Shown here: positions 22,201 through 34,435 of the stretch, piece by piece
Position numbering within the stretch: position 1 is the stretch's first letter
Layout: each line of letters begins with the position of its first letter
Origin: Struthio camelus
Taxonomy: Eukaryota; Chordata; Aves; Struthioniformes; Struthionidae
Length of the DNA: 64,000 nt
Direction of reading: 5' to 3'
NCBI RefSeq assembly: GCF_040807025.1
Contig: NC_090946.1
Location: 3,824,001 to 3,888,000 of the forward strand
Notes under the pieces: model-generated
Seen by the model: only the letters and a program-made list of their open reading frames with translations
The model's database searches: none
What the model was told of the DNA's origin: nothing
Position numbers and translations under genes: made by a program

Positions 22201-24553
22201 CCTGGATGTGTATTCACCCCAGGTGATCGAGGACCGGCTGATTTACGAGAACCAACTGATCTCTACCATCGATGTGCAGTCAGGACCACATGGCTCCATC
22301 ACACGGGACAGCGTTTACATGTAAAGGGAGGGAAAGGGGGGGCTGAGCTGCCTTCTGGCTGTGAAGGACATCAGCTCTCCCTGCCAAAGGGACCTGGGAG
22401 CTTGCATTTCCCCCTTAGCAAAACCTATCCTGCTTAGCCTCTTCCTGACATGAGGAGTCCAAACAGCTCCCCCTCTTCCTGGCTCCTGTCAAGCGTTTGG
22501 GTGCCAGAACTGGGCATTGATGTAAATACCAAGGGCTGAGAATACGGTTGTGCTCTGGTGGTGCCCAGCTCTCCTTTCGCAACAAGAGCTGGCCCCTGCT
22601 TAGGGAGAGAACTAATAAAGTTGCTGGCTCTAAGTCACAGAGCTGTCTAGATATAGCCTGTGACTCCTCTAAAATGGGCTTTCATGTTTTCACCCTGCTC
22701 TTTCCCACACAGCCTCCATGCTCGCTGCATCTACAATGCCAGCGACCTCCTGCTAGTTCGCGTTGAGGTTGCCGTGCCCCCCACAGCTGCACCCCTGACT
22801 GAGCCAGGGCCTCTCCGGCTCCAGCTACGCATTGCTACTGGTGAGCAGCCCACCTGCCAGCCCCACGATGCCCCCACAGGGCCACAGCTAGCTCAGCTTC
22901 TCCCTCTTCACCCGCAGATGAGAGCTACAGCACCTACCATGAGGACAGTGACTACCCCCTTGTGAAGGTACTGAGGGACCCCATCTACGTGGAGGTTCGC
23001 CTCCTGCAGAAGACAGATCCCAACCTCGTCCTGGTCCTACACCAGTGCTGGGCAGCCCCCAGCACCAGCGCCACGGCAGAGCCCCAGTGGCCCATCCTGG
23101 TGGATGGGTGAGCAGGAGGCAGGCTGGGAACGGAAGGACGGCAAGGTGGAGGGGCACCATCAGCAGTGACCAAGGGTCCCTCTTGTGCACTCAGGTGTCC
23201 ATTCGTGGGGGACAACTACAGGACCCAGCTTGTGCCCGTGGGACCAGCCTCACCGCAGCTGCCCTTTCCGAGCCACTACCAACGCTTTGTCGTCTCTACA
23301 TTCACCTTTGTGGATTCTCCCTCCATGGTTGTGCTTGAAGGAGAGGTGAGGAGGGGGTGGACGTATGCCATGGCAGGGGGACTTCTCCATTCAGCCCTGC
23401 AGAGTGAAACATGGTTTGGTCTCAGCTCTCAGAGAGACTCAGCTACAAGCACTCAGATGCAGTGCACAAGGCCCTGTGACTTTTGCCCTGCAGCATTAGC
23501 CCTGTGACTTGGCCACAGACCTCGGAGCTCTCCAGCAGTCCCACCTGAGTGCTGGGCTCCTCCCTGCCTGCCCATGGCAAGATACCTGCAAAACCACACG
23601 TGCTCTGCCACGTCTAGAGTGGCTCAACACCCAAGAAATAGGCTCCTTCCAGGACACTTGGTGAATACAGCTCCCCAGGGTTTGTCCTTCAAAGTTTTGG
23701 GAGCATCCACCATCCAACTTCTAATATCAGCCATTCCCCTCTCAACATCCTAAACACACCCCTGGTACTTCTGCTGAGCAAATCCTGTGGTTTCCCACCC
23801 AGTAAAAGATCCCTGGCTTATGATGTGCTGGCACAGGCATCTTTGCCATGTGCTAAGTAGTCTCTCCTCTGCTCTCTGACCGTGGCCCTACAAAGCAAGC
23901 AAAGAATCTACATTGTATTATAGGGTTTCCTTTAGGTGAAGGGCCAGGAGCTGTTTCTCATGAGGCCAAAGGGCTGGGCTTCCTGTCTGCTGGCTCCTCG
24001 TCCCACCAGCATGCCAGATGCTAATACTGTGCAAATGCATGGCTTTCAGGTGTACATCTTCTGCAGTGCCTCTGTGTGTCACCTCTCGCAGCCAGAGCCC
24101 TGCCGGCCCTCCTGCCAGCTGGGAGTGCCATCAAGTAAGTCTGCATGCATTCAACCAAATACACTGGGAGGGCTTTCTTAGTAGCACCCAGCTGCCAAGA
24201 TAGATGCTGCCCTGCCAGCAATGTACAACATGTGCTCCTGCATGACCTCAGCGCATGCCCACAGGCTGGCCCATCACAGGTTTGACAGCCTGTTTGGCTG
24301 TCACAGGTTTGATGAGAGGGTTTGACAGCCTGTTTGGTAATGGCATGCTAGCCGTTGTGGGACCTCTGGCTACCTGCTGCACACCTCCATGTTCTGCTAA
24401 TAACCAGCAACCCTCTTCCATGCCAACCCCTGGTGTCCCTCCACAGGAGCCCGCCGGTCTCTGGGTGACAAGATGACACCAGATCCTGTTGACACAGTCA
24501 TTTCTCAAGGACGCATAGTCTTCCAAGAGAACCCCAAGGTGCAGAAAGGCTGA
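19241..24553 (+). CDS. ZP1: Zona pellucida sperm-binding protein 1 (egg-coat protein)
   Basis: Eleven exons: 19241-19406, 19902-20023, 20103-21291, 21455-21598, 21951-22135, 22223-22320, 22713-22840, 22918-23107, 23195-23345, 24050-24134, 24447-24553. Phases agree throughout, giving 854 residues. Order: signal peptide (1 to about 24); N-terminal ZP-N-like region ([28 protein letters not shown]); a Gln-Pro-Gly repeat (about 155-485) encoded inside the single large exon 3; a trefoil domain (about 495-540, with [15 protein letters not shown]); the ZP module (about 541-815, starting [10 protein letters not shown]); and a furin site RARR (about 820-823). The protein polymerises in the egg coat and takes part in sperm binding. 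In birds ZP1 is made in liver and carried to the follicle. The exon 3 donor (CAG|GTATTC) is weak. As read to TGA the C-terminus has no transmembrane helix; a splice at AAG|GTGCAG (near 24538) to another exon is possible. Confidence 0.93.
20400..21275 (+). repeat. ZP1 coding tandem repeat (Gln-Pro-Gly-Leu units)
   Basis: About 25 units of 11-13 codons, of the type [13 protein letters not shown], lie in one exon without interruption. Unit length changes by whole codons only, as expected under coding selection. The Gln density makes it a possible transglutaminase substrate or extended spacer (inference). Confidence 0.9.
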
Positions 24554-27143
24554 GTTCAAGGGTGTAGGGTGAGTTTTCCTGCTATGGTCAAGCAGACCTC
24601 AGGCGAGAGCTGAAAATGTACAATTTTCATCTCTGCTCTTACTGCCCTCCCTACCACCTGCCCCTTTGCCCCAGGTAGCATTGGTTCACATCTTCCTCCT
24701 CCACAGCCCTTGCTTCCAGGATGGACCTGATCGGACATCTGGCTCTACTCTCCTTCATGGCAAACGTGCAGGACAGGAAGGAGGGAAAAAAAAAAAAAAA
24801 CAGTAAATATTGTGGCTCAGGCTAGAGGCTTTGGTGGCGTTTTGTCTGTGGGTGGCACCCACATCCTCCTCTGAGCTTCCCTTACGTGTTACAGACAATC
24901 ACACAATCTTCTTTTACCCCTCTGGCTGGTGGCTGTGATGTCTCCCTCTCCATCTAGCACTTCTCTCTGGTCCATCACATTCTTGTCTTTTCCACTGCCT
25001 CCGTCACATAAGCCCTCATGTTGATTTAAAGGAGAAATGCATCTAATCAGTGTGTGTTTGCTGTCCATGTAGCTCCTCCCATGCATGCCCAAAGGAAACA
25101 TCTGCATACCTCAAGGCACGGAATAAAGAGGGGCTGTTTGAAGTTAGAGCATACACAAGTGCCACGGGGTGGTCTAGAAGCCCTGGTTTCTCCCCATGCA
25201 AGGGCAGCAGGATGCATGGGACCAGGCTCAATGTTTAGCCATGCTAAGGGTGGGCTAACTTAGAAAAGGGAAAAACTGAAGCATCTGTAAGCCCAGGCCA
25301 GCTCCTGGCACAGGACCCACATGGGATATTCTCCTCCTGCCCGGCCCCAAGAACCAGGCACAAATTTACTCTTACTGGTACCTGTCCTGCCTGCACCAGC
25401 CACTTATCAAAGCCATGGGCAACGGGACAGCAAACATAGCACCTTTCCCTTCTCTAAACCCTCACCCAAGCCTTGGCTAGACTGCAAAGGGCTAAATCCA
25501 GTCTCCTCTGTCCCTGTCCACCTCAGCCCTCAAGATGCTGCAGAAATCCCTGGTACCCTGGCTCTGCTGCTCAGGCAGTGCCTCTGCCTGGCCTGCTCTC
25601 AGTCTCTGGCCTGCCCCCAGTCTCTAGCCTGCCCAAACATCTGCTGCAGGCAGGGCAGCGATCCCCGCCAGCCCTAACTTGCCATGGCCATGCATCTGGG
25701 ATCCGGCAGCGCTCTGCCCTCCTGCCAAGCCGCTGCTCATCAATACAGAGCCCTCGGCCCTCTTGGACAGCAAATAGCACGCCTGGGGGTGCCAGAAGGA
25801 GGGAAGGGAATGCAGGGACAGACGGATCAGTTCACACTGATAGTGTGGATGGCCCAGTGCCAGGAAGTGAAGGTGAGCTTTAAGAGCTGGGTGAGCTTCC
25901 CTGCATCCCTTCCCACTGTACATTCAGTCCCCCAGGGGTCATCATGGCAGAATTAAAAGGGATTGCAGAAAGATGCTTTAGCCCCTCACAAAGGTTCCTG
26001 GCAGAAATTCTGTGGCCTCATAATGCTGGAAGTCAAATCAGAGACTGCACACCCCGCTTCTGCCAATCTCCTGGACTTCCTAGGTAACCAGGGAGAGCTG
26101 GTGGCTGCTGCAGGGCTGGACCTTGAGCCTCGTTGCATTGACAGTGGAGCAGAGATCTACAGTGATCCCCTCCTGTCTCCATCCCAGAGGTGGGAGATGG
26201 ATCACAGCCATTTCTAGCTGGAAGGGAGGAGGCCAGGGACAGAGCCTAGCCTGCCCAGCTTGTGGAGACCCCATTAAAGGTTTCACTCCCACAGAACTCA
26301 GTGCAGTATATTAACTTGTTTCTCTTACCTCTCTGGCTGCCTCAGACATAAGCGTCTGTGGAGGATGGAAAGCGCCAGTCCAGCATCTCAGCTCTTCAGT
26401 GGCGCTCATCCAACAGAGACATGTACAGAGGTGGGTGCAAGAGACCCCCATGAGGGCACAGCCTATCTCACCTTCAAACAGACATCCACAAGAATGGGGG
26501 AACTGCACCTGGAGAAGTCCTTTTTCCTCAAGCAATCACAAAGCAAGAGCCAGGGTGTCTAAAGTAAGGCAAAATAGATCTACCCCTTCTGCTCCTCCAG
26601 TATCTGGTGGAAAAAACAAGGCCAAATTATGCCCCAGGATCTGCTACAAAAACTGCAGGGAGAGGAGCAGCTGTTTGATAGGGGTCCTTTGAAAACATCG
26701 GGCCTTGCCTGGCTCCAGGCAGCCCCAGGTTTGCCCCTGCTCCAATATACCCAGATTTTCACCGGACCCTTCCTTATCACACAGGACTAGATACCTCCAC
26801 GGCCTGGATGTGAAAAGTCACGAGGGAACAGGGCTGTGAGCATTGCCTAGCTCACCAGAGGAGGGTCCTGAGAAAGAAACACATCTTTATGCTCACAGTC
26901 AAAGCTACAGCAGGTCAGGATAAGAGCAGCTGTTCCACCAAAGCAGGGAAGACACATCCCCATTAATGGCTTCTATGCACCAGTGGTGGGGAGCACATCC
27001 CAGGGCAAACAGGGCGCTCTGACTGCCAACAGTGTTACCCAGTGCCAGGAGCACTGCAGATGCAGCTGGCTGGTCCTTTCAACCCCCTCCTGGGCACCTG
27101 GATGACAGCAAGTTGTGCACATACCAGGTAAGATGAATAGTTC
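24554..27143. other. ZP1 3' flank; convergent spacer to PRPF19
   Basis: A candidate AATAAA for ZP1 lies at 25122-25127. An A run lies at about 24787-24801. I found no reading frame with a transmembrane segment that could serve as a missing last ZP1 exon. Confidence 0.45.
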
Positions 27144-27149
27144 TTTATT
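27144..27149 (-). terminator. Poly(A) signal of PRPF19
   Basis: TTTATT on the plus strand is AATAAA on the gene strand, 407 bp after the PRPF19 stop codon. Confidence 0.75.
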
Positions 27150-27555
27150 TCCATAATGAAACTAGATAACTGCTTACAAAACCTGCACGTTCTCCCTCCC
27201 CCCCCTCCCTTCTTACGCACATTCCCACTAAGGTCTCTCAGTCACTAACACCCACCAGCAAAGGGTTGGAGCCTTTTGTTGACTCAGTGACAATCACAGA
27301 AAAGAATCTAAAGCCAGAAAGACAAACACGAAACCAGAAAAGGAGAAAAACAAAACAAATCCATAAAGCACAGAGAAGGCGACATCCTGGTAGCTTCCCT
27401 TCTGCCAACAGCTAGAGCAAGGAAGCCTAGAGAAGCAATGAAACACGCTTGCCTCCCTCCCCTCCCACATAGCCCCCCCCCACCCCAATACTCCCTCCAT
27501 CCCTCCCCAAACCCCAACACTGCAGCATGAGACCCCCTTGACCCCACATCTGGGG

Positions 27556-30500
27556 TTACAGACTGTAGAACTTCAGGCTCCGGTCCATGCCCGTTGAGGC
27601 GATGAACTTGGCGTGGTGGCCAAAAGCCACTCCTGTGGTGAGGCCGCTGTGTTCTGGGGAAGGAAAGCAGCATGTGGTTATGGCATGACTAGAGGAGCTT
27701 GGACAGAGCAAAGCATTGGGCTTTAAAGGAATTAGCCTCTGCTACATGCTCTTTCTATGCTGAGGGTCACTGACTCGCAGCACTAAGGGCAGAAAAAGAT
27801 CATCTCCAAACTTGGCCCGTTCTCAAGATCCTGAGAGTTCACACTGCACAGCCAAGGGAGTGCCCGCACATTCTCCCCTGCACCCAGGGTAACCACTGGC
27901 AGAGACACTGATGGAGATGCTATCACTTTGCACCCCACAGGTATGTCTGCAGCGCCATGTACATCAGAATCAGAAGAATTCCTCTCCCCAAGGAGGGCAC
28001 CTGAATGCCTCCCCTCCAACCTTCCCCCAGTCTGCCTCCTCCCAAAGCCTCTACCAGCTAGAACCCCTCACCTGTGAAGTGGAGGATTTCTGTCCACTGC
28101 TTGCAGATGTAGATCTGAACATCTGTCCCTCCCAGGGCCAGGTAGGTACCGCTCTGGTCAAAAATGAGAGACTTCACCTGCAGAGGAGAGGGAGAAGAGG
28201 CTCCAAACTGGCCATTGGGTGCCAGGGAGGCAGCAACTCCTCTCAGTGCCAACACCCATAGAGGGAACCCACCACAACTGGCACCTCTGCATCAGGCTCC
28301 CCCAGAGCGGAGGAGCACAGTCAGCACAGGGCTGGGAAAGTGGATATGGAGACAGGAACCTGCGAGCCTGCCCAGGCAGGTGATCACAGGGAAGGGTCAC
28401 ACACCTCAAAGTTATTGTCCAGCTGCAATGTCTTGAAGTTCTTGAGCTTACGCAAGTCCCAGAGCTTGACAGAGGAGTCGTCTGCAGCCGTGGCAAGATA
28501 GTAGCCATTCTCGGAGAAGGCAATGCTAGTGATGGGGCCCGAGTGCCCTGGGAAGTTGGCCACATTGGTACGTTCCTGGGAACAAGACAATCAAACGCTG
28601 GTGGCTCATAGGGAAATGCTGAATCCAGCATCCTCAGCCCTCCCAGGGCACCTTGGGTTGGGGTCTGGGCAGCAGTTTGGCAGACAAAGTGCAGGTAAGC
28701 ACAACAGCCCCCAAACGGGCGGGATGGCAAAAATCTGCATGTGCCCAGAGAAGTGGGGGTGAGGAAAGCCATGGGGCACCGTCACCCCATGCAGCACCCG
28801 AACTCCTACTCTTCACATCAGCTCCAGGGACATGACAGAGCAGAACCCGGTAACTGCTGAGCTCTGTCCATATAGCTCAGCCAAGCAGACAGTCTATGCC
28901 AATCTGTTATCAATCTGCTTCAGAGTTACTCATCCCACAGCAGAGCCAGACAGCCTGCCTGCAAACACTCCTGCTCCCCAGTAGCTCTCTTAGGGACACA
29001 GCAAACACCTCGTCACAAGATCACGATTGCCAGCTAAAGCACCAGAAAAGAGGCAACTCTTGAGCTGAAGTGTTATGTTTTTGGAGAAAATGGCAGAAGA
29101 GATCCCCAAAGCCTCCCCCCAGACTCTCGCTTCAGCAGACATAGGCTTCGTGCCTTCGACTGAGCACTATGCTGGGCACTGAACTGAACAGACCAATACA
29201 CCAGCTGTGTCCCCTTGCACCTCCCCAAACCCTCTTGCCTGCCCGGAGCTACCCTTACCTTCAGATCCCAGATCTTGATCTGGGAGTCCATTGTCCCTGT
29301 TCCAAAAATGAGCCCGTCTGGATGGAATTGGGCACAAGTGAGAGCTGCAGAAACACAGGGAGAAATTCAGAGCGCTGGGGAGAGTCTATCCTGGAACACC
29401 TTCTCACCTTGTTACCAGGCCCCCCCACAAGCTTTTACAGGGTCCTGGAAACCCAGGGACCTGTGGGCAGAAAAATCCCTTCTCCAAAAACTCACAACAG
29501 CCCCTAGGGATAGAGATACCCAGCCACAAGCCTTACCACAGCCAGAGCTCTCATCCGTCACCTTGGTGAGGATACGGCCTGTCTGGATATCCGAGAAAGC
29601 CCAGTACTGGAAGAGATAAACAGGGCATTGAGTACCCAGAGACGAGGGGTGAGGGGGTGTCTGTACTCTCTGTGCTCGGTCTCACCTGGTCATCAGAAGA
29701 ACTGAGGAGGTAGTCACCTGTTGCATGGAGACTCAGCCCTGTCACAGAGCCCTCATGGGCACGGACAACTTGCACACAGGAAGCATTGGGCACAGACCAG
29801 ATCCGGATAGTAGCATCAGGAGAAGCTGAGAACACCAAGTCCTAGACAGGGACGAGGCAGGGAGGTTAATGCCAAAGGCATACGGTCAAAAGACTTTCAC
29901 CTCTCCACCTAAGAGTTTCCTATGGACAAGAACTGGCCCATCACCAGTCTGCCTGAGATGAAGACCCCTCACCCCCTAGAACAGACCACCAGGAGATGGG
30001 TCCAGGATGTCTGATCTGGAGTCATTTGGCTATGAGGAAAGAGGCCAAACATGGGCATGATCGCACCTGAGATGGGTGGAACACAACACTGGTAACCTTC
30101 TTAGAGTGTCCCTTGAGCGTTGCAAGGATCTGCTCCGAAGTCTTGTCAAAGACAATAACGTTTTTATCAGCCCCCCCTGCAAAATAAAGTGGAGACTTGT
30201 AAGAGACGGGAGTCTGTGGCTAGCCAAGTCCAAGTCCGCCCATCTTTCCTCAGGATCACGTTGTCCTGAGACGCTTTGCACTGAGTTGAGAGAATTTCTT
30301 ATGCCCCTTGCCACACACCCACCCCCTGGAAGCACAGAGAAAGGGACCTGCACCAAGGCAGCCGCAGCTCTTTGCTAACAGCAGCCAGCCCCCCGCAAGT
30401 GGGGACGACTCCCTTACCAGTGAGGATCTTGTTGGTGTCGGAAGGACAGAGGTCCAGGGCAAGGATCCCTGGGATGCTGGCACTGTGCAGCCCCTGCACA

Positions 30501-33490
30501 AAGTAAAAGGTCATCAGATTAATGCTACAAGCAAGAAAAAGCCCCAAAGGGAATTGAGAGGCTCTTGAGGGGAACCCAGAATGTTTCCTTCCAACAGTGG
30601 GAATCTGTGCCACATCTATTCCAGCACACGCCCCTACCCCTGACCGGCTGTGGCACAGAACGCCATGACCCTCTCCCTGCGTTGCCCAGCAGCAAATCTG
30701 TTGCTCATTAAGCTGCAAAGCAGCAAAGGAGATGCCTGGATGCCCAGCTGGCAGGGCTAAGTTTTCAAGCCCTTGTCTCATGCCATGGCACTCACCACGT
30801 GCGAAGCCACCTGCCGGTACTTGCTGAGCTCCTCTGGCTTCACCAGCTCCTCTGGAACCGTCTTCCCTCTCTGCAGAAGAGAAATAGCATGGAGGCAAAT
30901 AATGGCCTCCCTCAGGGGCATTTCACATCCTGATTTCCACAGCACCTTGTTTCACATCACCCAAAGCCACTCAGCTCCATCCCCCAGAGCAAGATGCAGC
31001 CACTCACCTTCTTACGCTCCGTGGTCAGCACCGTAGCCTTGTCTTGAAGCTGCAAAACAAGAGAAGGTTGGTAACACACTGACTCAGCTCTCACAGTGGG
31101 AAACTGGAGAACAGCAGCTGCCAAAGGCCATGGCAGCACAAGTGGAAGATCCTTTACCTTCTGAATGATCTCGGGGGTCATGCCCGCAAGCTCTCCCAGA
31201 TCCATGGCCTCCCCAGCACCCTGTACAAGACAGAAGGGGGCTGGTTACATCCAGAAAGGAAACAAAGGGCAAACATGCAGAGATATGCAGTCTCAACTCA
31301 CTGCCACATTTGGCTGGGAGGATGGCACCGTCTGGGGCACGATGAGGCCAGCCTGGGGTTTCAGAGTTGCCAAGGCTGCAGAGGCAGAGAAAGCCTATAA
31401 GTTAGACAGGCCACTTGAAGGCAAAAGGAGATGGTGTCCAGCCCAGCGATCTCTATTGAGCCCACCTGCTCCAGGGCCACACAGTGCCCTCTGCTCCCCA
31501 GCCCACTCTCCCCGAGACCCAGGACATTATCCAGAGGTACATAGCCCCCACACAACTCCACGTCACCTTCTCTGGCCGCGGTGACCTCCTTGGTGAGCCG
31601 AGCAATGACACGGCAGGCAGCATCGTGCTGGTAGAGTGCGTGGGACAGCTCCTGGCGTGTAGTCTGCAGCTGCTGACGGAGGGTGAAGCTATGCAGCATG
31701 ACAGCATCCTGGCAGGACAAGGAAGAGCCAGACAGGCAGGGGAACACATTAGCCCCAGTGCAGATAGCCCTTTCTCCCCGAAGGGGCCAGCACTGGTACT
31801 CCGCTCCATTCTCAGCCCCAACCCAGCTAGGGGCCAGCACTTACCCACTCATCCTGGAGGGCTTTCAGGATGGCTGGTATGCTAGTAGCAGATGGCGGCT
31901 TGGGTCGGATTGGGTGGGCGACTGTCAAGGAGATAGTGTGAACATATCAGTCTCTGGGGTCAACTGTGTCCTCAGCATCACCTAAAAAACCTGTTTCCTG
32001 CCAGTCCCTTCATACACACACACACTCCTTTCTGTTTACATCTTCTAGCAATCCATCCTTTCAGCTCAGCTTTCTGACTGCATCAGTGACTGACCAGTCC
32101 CTTGGGAAATCTTTTCTCAGGGTCCCAGCACTTTCTCCTGATGACTTAGAGCTGCTGCCAGAATAGATACAGCCACTGGTCCAGTTTATCTGGCAGTCTG
32201 CCCTGGGCACAGCCCACAGCACAGCAACACAAGATACCTAAAACCCCAGCTGTGCACATCCCACCTCTGCAGATCACAGATTTTTTCAGTTGCACATCAC
32301 TGCTGCACTGACTCTACTCTGCTGCTGCTTCTCCAAGTCCTTTCTCTGGCAGCATTATCCACGTTCATAAATCTACCTGCCTATGCCTAAAATGGCTTGT
32401 GCATCTCTGTCCTGTGCCCCCAATCTTGATGCAGCCGAGACCCCTGTGCTTCCCCAGAGAGAAGCAGTACAGGCATTGCAAAGCACAGGTACTCAGGCTC
32501 TGGGCGCCTCTGCTCCTGGCACATGCCCTTCTTACCTTTGATATCTATGAGCTGCTCCTCCGAGAGAGGCTGGTTGTTTACAGGGTCGGTCCCATTCTCT
32601 GCAATGTACTTCTCGATCAGCCTGCGCTCATAGACATGGTTGGAGACTGGTGACACGCAGGGGTGCTCAGGCACCTCGTTAGAAACTGTATGAAGAAAGG
32701 AAGGAAGATTGCACAAATTACAGCACCACTGCATAGCATAAGATTAGGTCCTGACATGGCTCAAGTGCTGGCAGTCCCTGCTGGCCTGTTGCCTCTCACA
32801 AGCGAGAAAAAGGGCTACCCAAAAAACTGAAGTCCTCCCCAAGAATACAACTACACTGTGCAACATGCCCTTGATACGAGAGGCAGACCAGACCTCCTTC
32901 TAAGACGTATGTTGCCACCTCTATGCCACACTAGCAAAACATCTATCGCTCCCCTCCCCATCAGCCAAGCCAGTGAAGGCCCAGAGGCCAAGCGCACCCA
33001 GGTCAGCGCCTCAAAAGGCAGCTATTAGCAAGCTTTCCGAAATCTTTCTATACTACTACGCGAGTGTGGCTCAGGCCCCCAGCGCTCCCTGCTTGTGCTG
33101 CCTGCTCAGACAAGGCGTCAGCAGCAGGTTTCTCCTCTCAGCTGGCGGATCGGAGAGGCAGCTGCTAGCTGCGGGTAGCTGCACCGGCTGATAGAACCCT
33201 TTCTCCGTGCTGCCGCATCCTTGGGGTAACGGCCCTGCTTTCGCGGAGCACCGCCGGCAGGTGAGAGCTGAGGGGAGAGTCGAGGCCCTTCGCGCCCTGC
33301 TCCGCACCCCCCGGCCGCGACAGCGAGCGCGGCGGAGGGGGCAGAAGAGGCTCCTCACGGCGACACAAGCCCCGCCAAGCGGGGCCGGCCGGGCACGGGC
33401 ACGGGCACGAAACGCCGCCCCGGAGCCTGGCCCGCGGCCGCCTGCGGCCCGGCCCGCGGCCGCGCACTCACTGGAGCAGATGAGGGCCAT
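27556..33490 (-). CDS. PRPF19: Pre-mRNA-processing factor 19, U-box E3 ubiquitin ligase
   Basis: Sixteen exons (plus-strand coordinates, in gene order): 33472-33490, 32536-32685, 31845-31921, 31567-31708, 31302-31375, 31158-31220, 31008-31049, 30796-30870, 30418-30493, 30067-30176, 29686-29841, 29537-29606, 29259-29344, 28405-28575, 28072-28177, 27556-27653. They join in frame to exactly 504 residues, the human length. Order: U-box (1 to about 70; [20 protein letters not shown]), coiled-coil tetramerisation region (about 75-140; [20 protein letters not shown]), then a seven-blade WD40 propeller (about 210-504; for example [32 protein letters not shown]). It is the core of the NineTeen complex, needed for spliceosome activation through K63 ubiquitylation of PRPF3, and acts in DNA repair. 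It is nearly identical to the human protein apart from small changes such as Ala2. Confidence 0.98.
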
Positions 33491-33850
33491 GGCGGGCCCC
33501 GGGGCCGCCCCGCCGCCGCCTCCGGGTCCGGGTCCGGCGCGCGCGGCCGCAGCGACGGTCCGAGGCGCTCACGCGGGGCCCCGCCGCCGGAAACGGAACT
33601 GCTCCCGGCGTGCCTCGCGCCGGGGGGGCGAAGGCCGCCCCGCCGCTTCCGCCCGCCCCTTCCCGCGCGGGAACGGCGCCTCCCGGCGTGCACCGGGGGC
33701 AGGCACGGCGACGGCTCCCCCCCCCCGCCCCCCCGTCCACGGCGCGCCCAACAGGCGCCGGCGAGGGCTGCGTTGCCATGGCGACCAGCGCCCAGAATGC
33801 CGCGGGGTGCACGGCCCCTGGACTACGGCTCCCGGCGTGCCCCGCGTCGC
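33491..33850 (-). promoter_or_regulatory. PRPF19 CpG-island promoter with ZNF143/THAP11-like motifs and X-box
   Basis: Four copies of a (T)CCC[AG]G[CA][GA]TGC core occur: 33598-33619 (GCTCCCGGCGTGCCTCGCG), 33681-33695, 33791-33804 (CCCAGAATGCCGCG) and 33822-33846 (ACTACGGCTCCCGGCGTGC, then CCCGCG). The last matches the full ACTACAATTCCC-type ZNF143 site. An X-box, GTTGCCATGGCGAC (33772-33785), matches the RFX consensus at 13 of 14 bases. There is no TATA box, as is usual for a housekeeping gene. Binding is inferred from motifs. Confidence 0.55.
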
Positions 33851-34117
33851 GGGCGGCTCCGAACCGAGGCTGGGCGCGCGCGCGGAGCCCCGGCGCGGCC
33901 CTGCGGCGCCCCCGCGCGGCGGCGGCGGTGAGCGCCGCCCCCTGCCGGCCGGGTGGTGGGAGAGGGGAGGGGAGGGGAGGGGAGGGGGCGGGGGGCCCCC
34001 CGGGGGGCGGCACCGAGGCGGGTGGGGGGGCCGGGGAGATAGGGGATAGCAGGGGCGTGGGGTTCCCGGGAGGTGGGTCCCTGGGGGAGATCGGGAGGGA
34101 CCGGGGGGGGAACGGGG

Positions 34118-34435
34118 GGGGGAGATGGGAAGGGGTGAGGATGGGGTGCGGGGGGTGGGAGAGATGGGAAGGGGTGAGGATGGGGTGCGGGGGGTGGGAG
34201 AGACGGGAAGGGGTGAGGGTGGGGTGCTGGGGGTGGGAGAGACGGGAAGGGGTGAGGGTGGGGTGCTGGGGGTGGGAGAGACGGGAAGGGGTGAGGATGG
34301 GGTGCTGGGGGTGGGAGAGACGGGAAGGGGCGAGGGTGGGGTGCTGGGGGTGGGAGAGATGGGAAGGGGTGAGGGTGGGGGGCTGGGGGTGGGAGAGACG
34401 GGAAGGGGCGAGGGTGGGGTGCTGGGGGGTGGGCG
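34118..34435 (+). repeat. 39-bp G-rich minisatellite, about 8 copies
   Basis: The unit resembles GAGAGACGGGAAGGGGTGAG followed by GGTGGGGTGCTGGGGGTGG. The G runs of three to five bases on the plus strand could form G-quadruplexes. It lies between PRPF19 and TMEM109. Because 39 is divisible by 3, it creates long chance reading frames. Confidence 0.85.
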
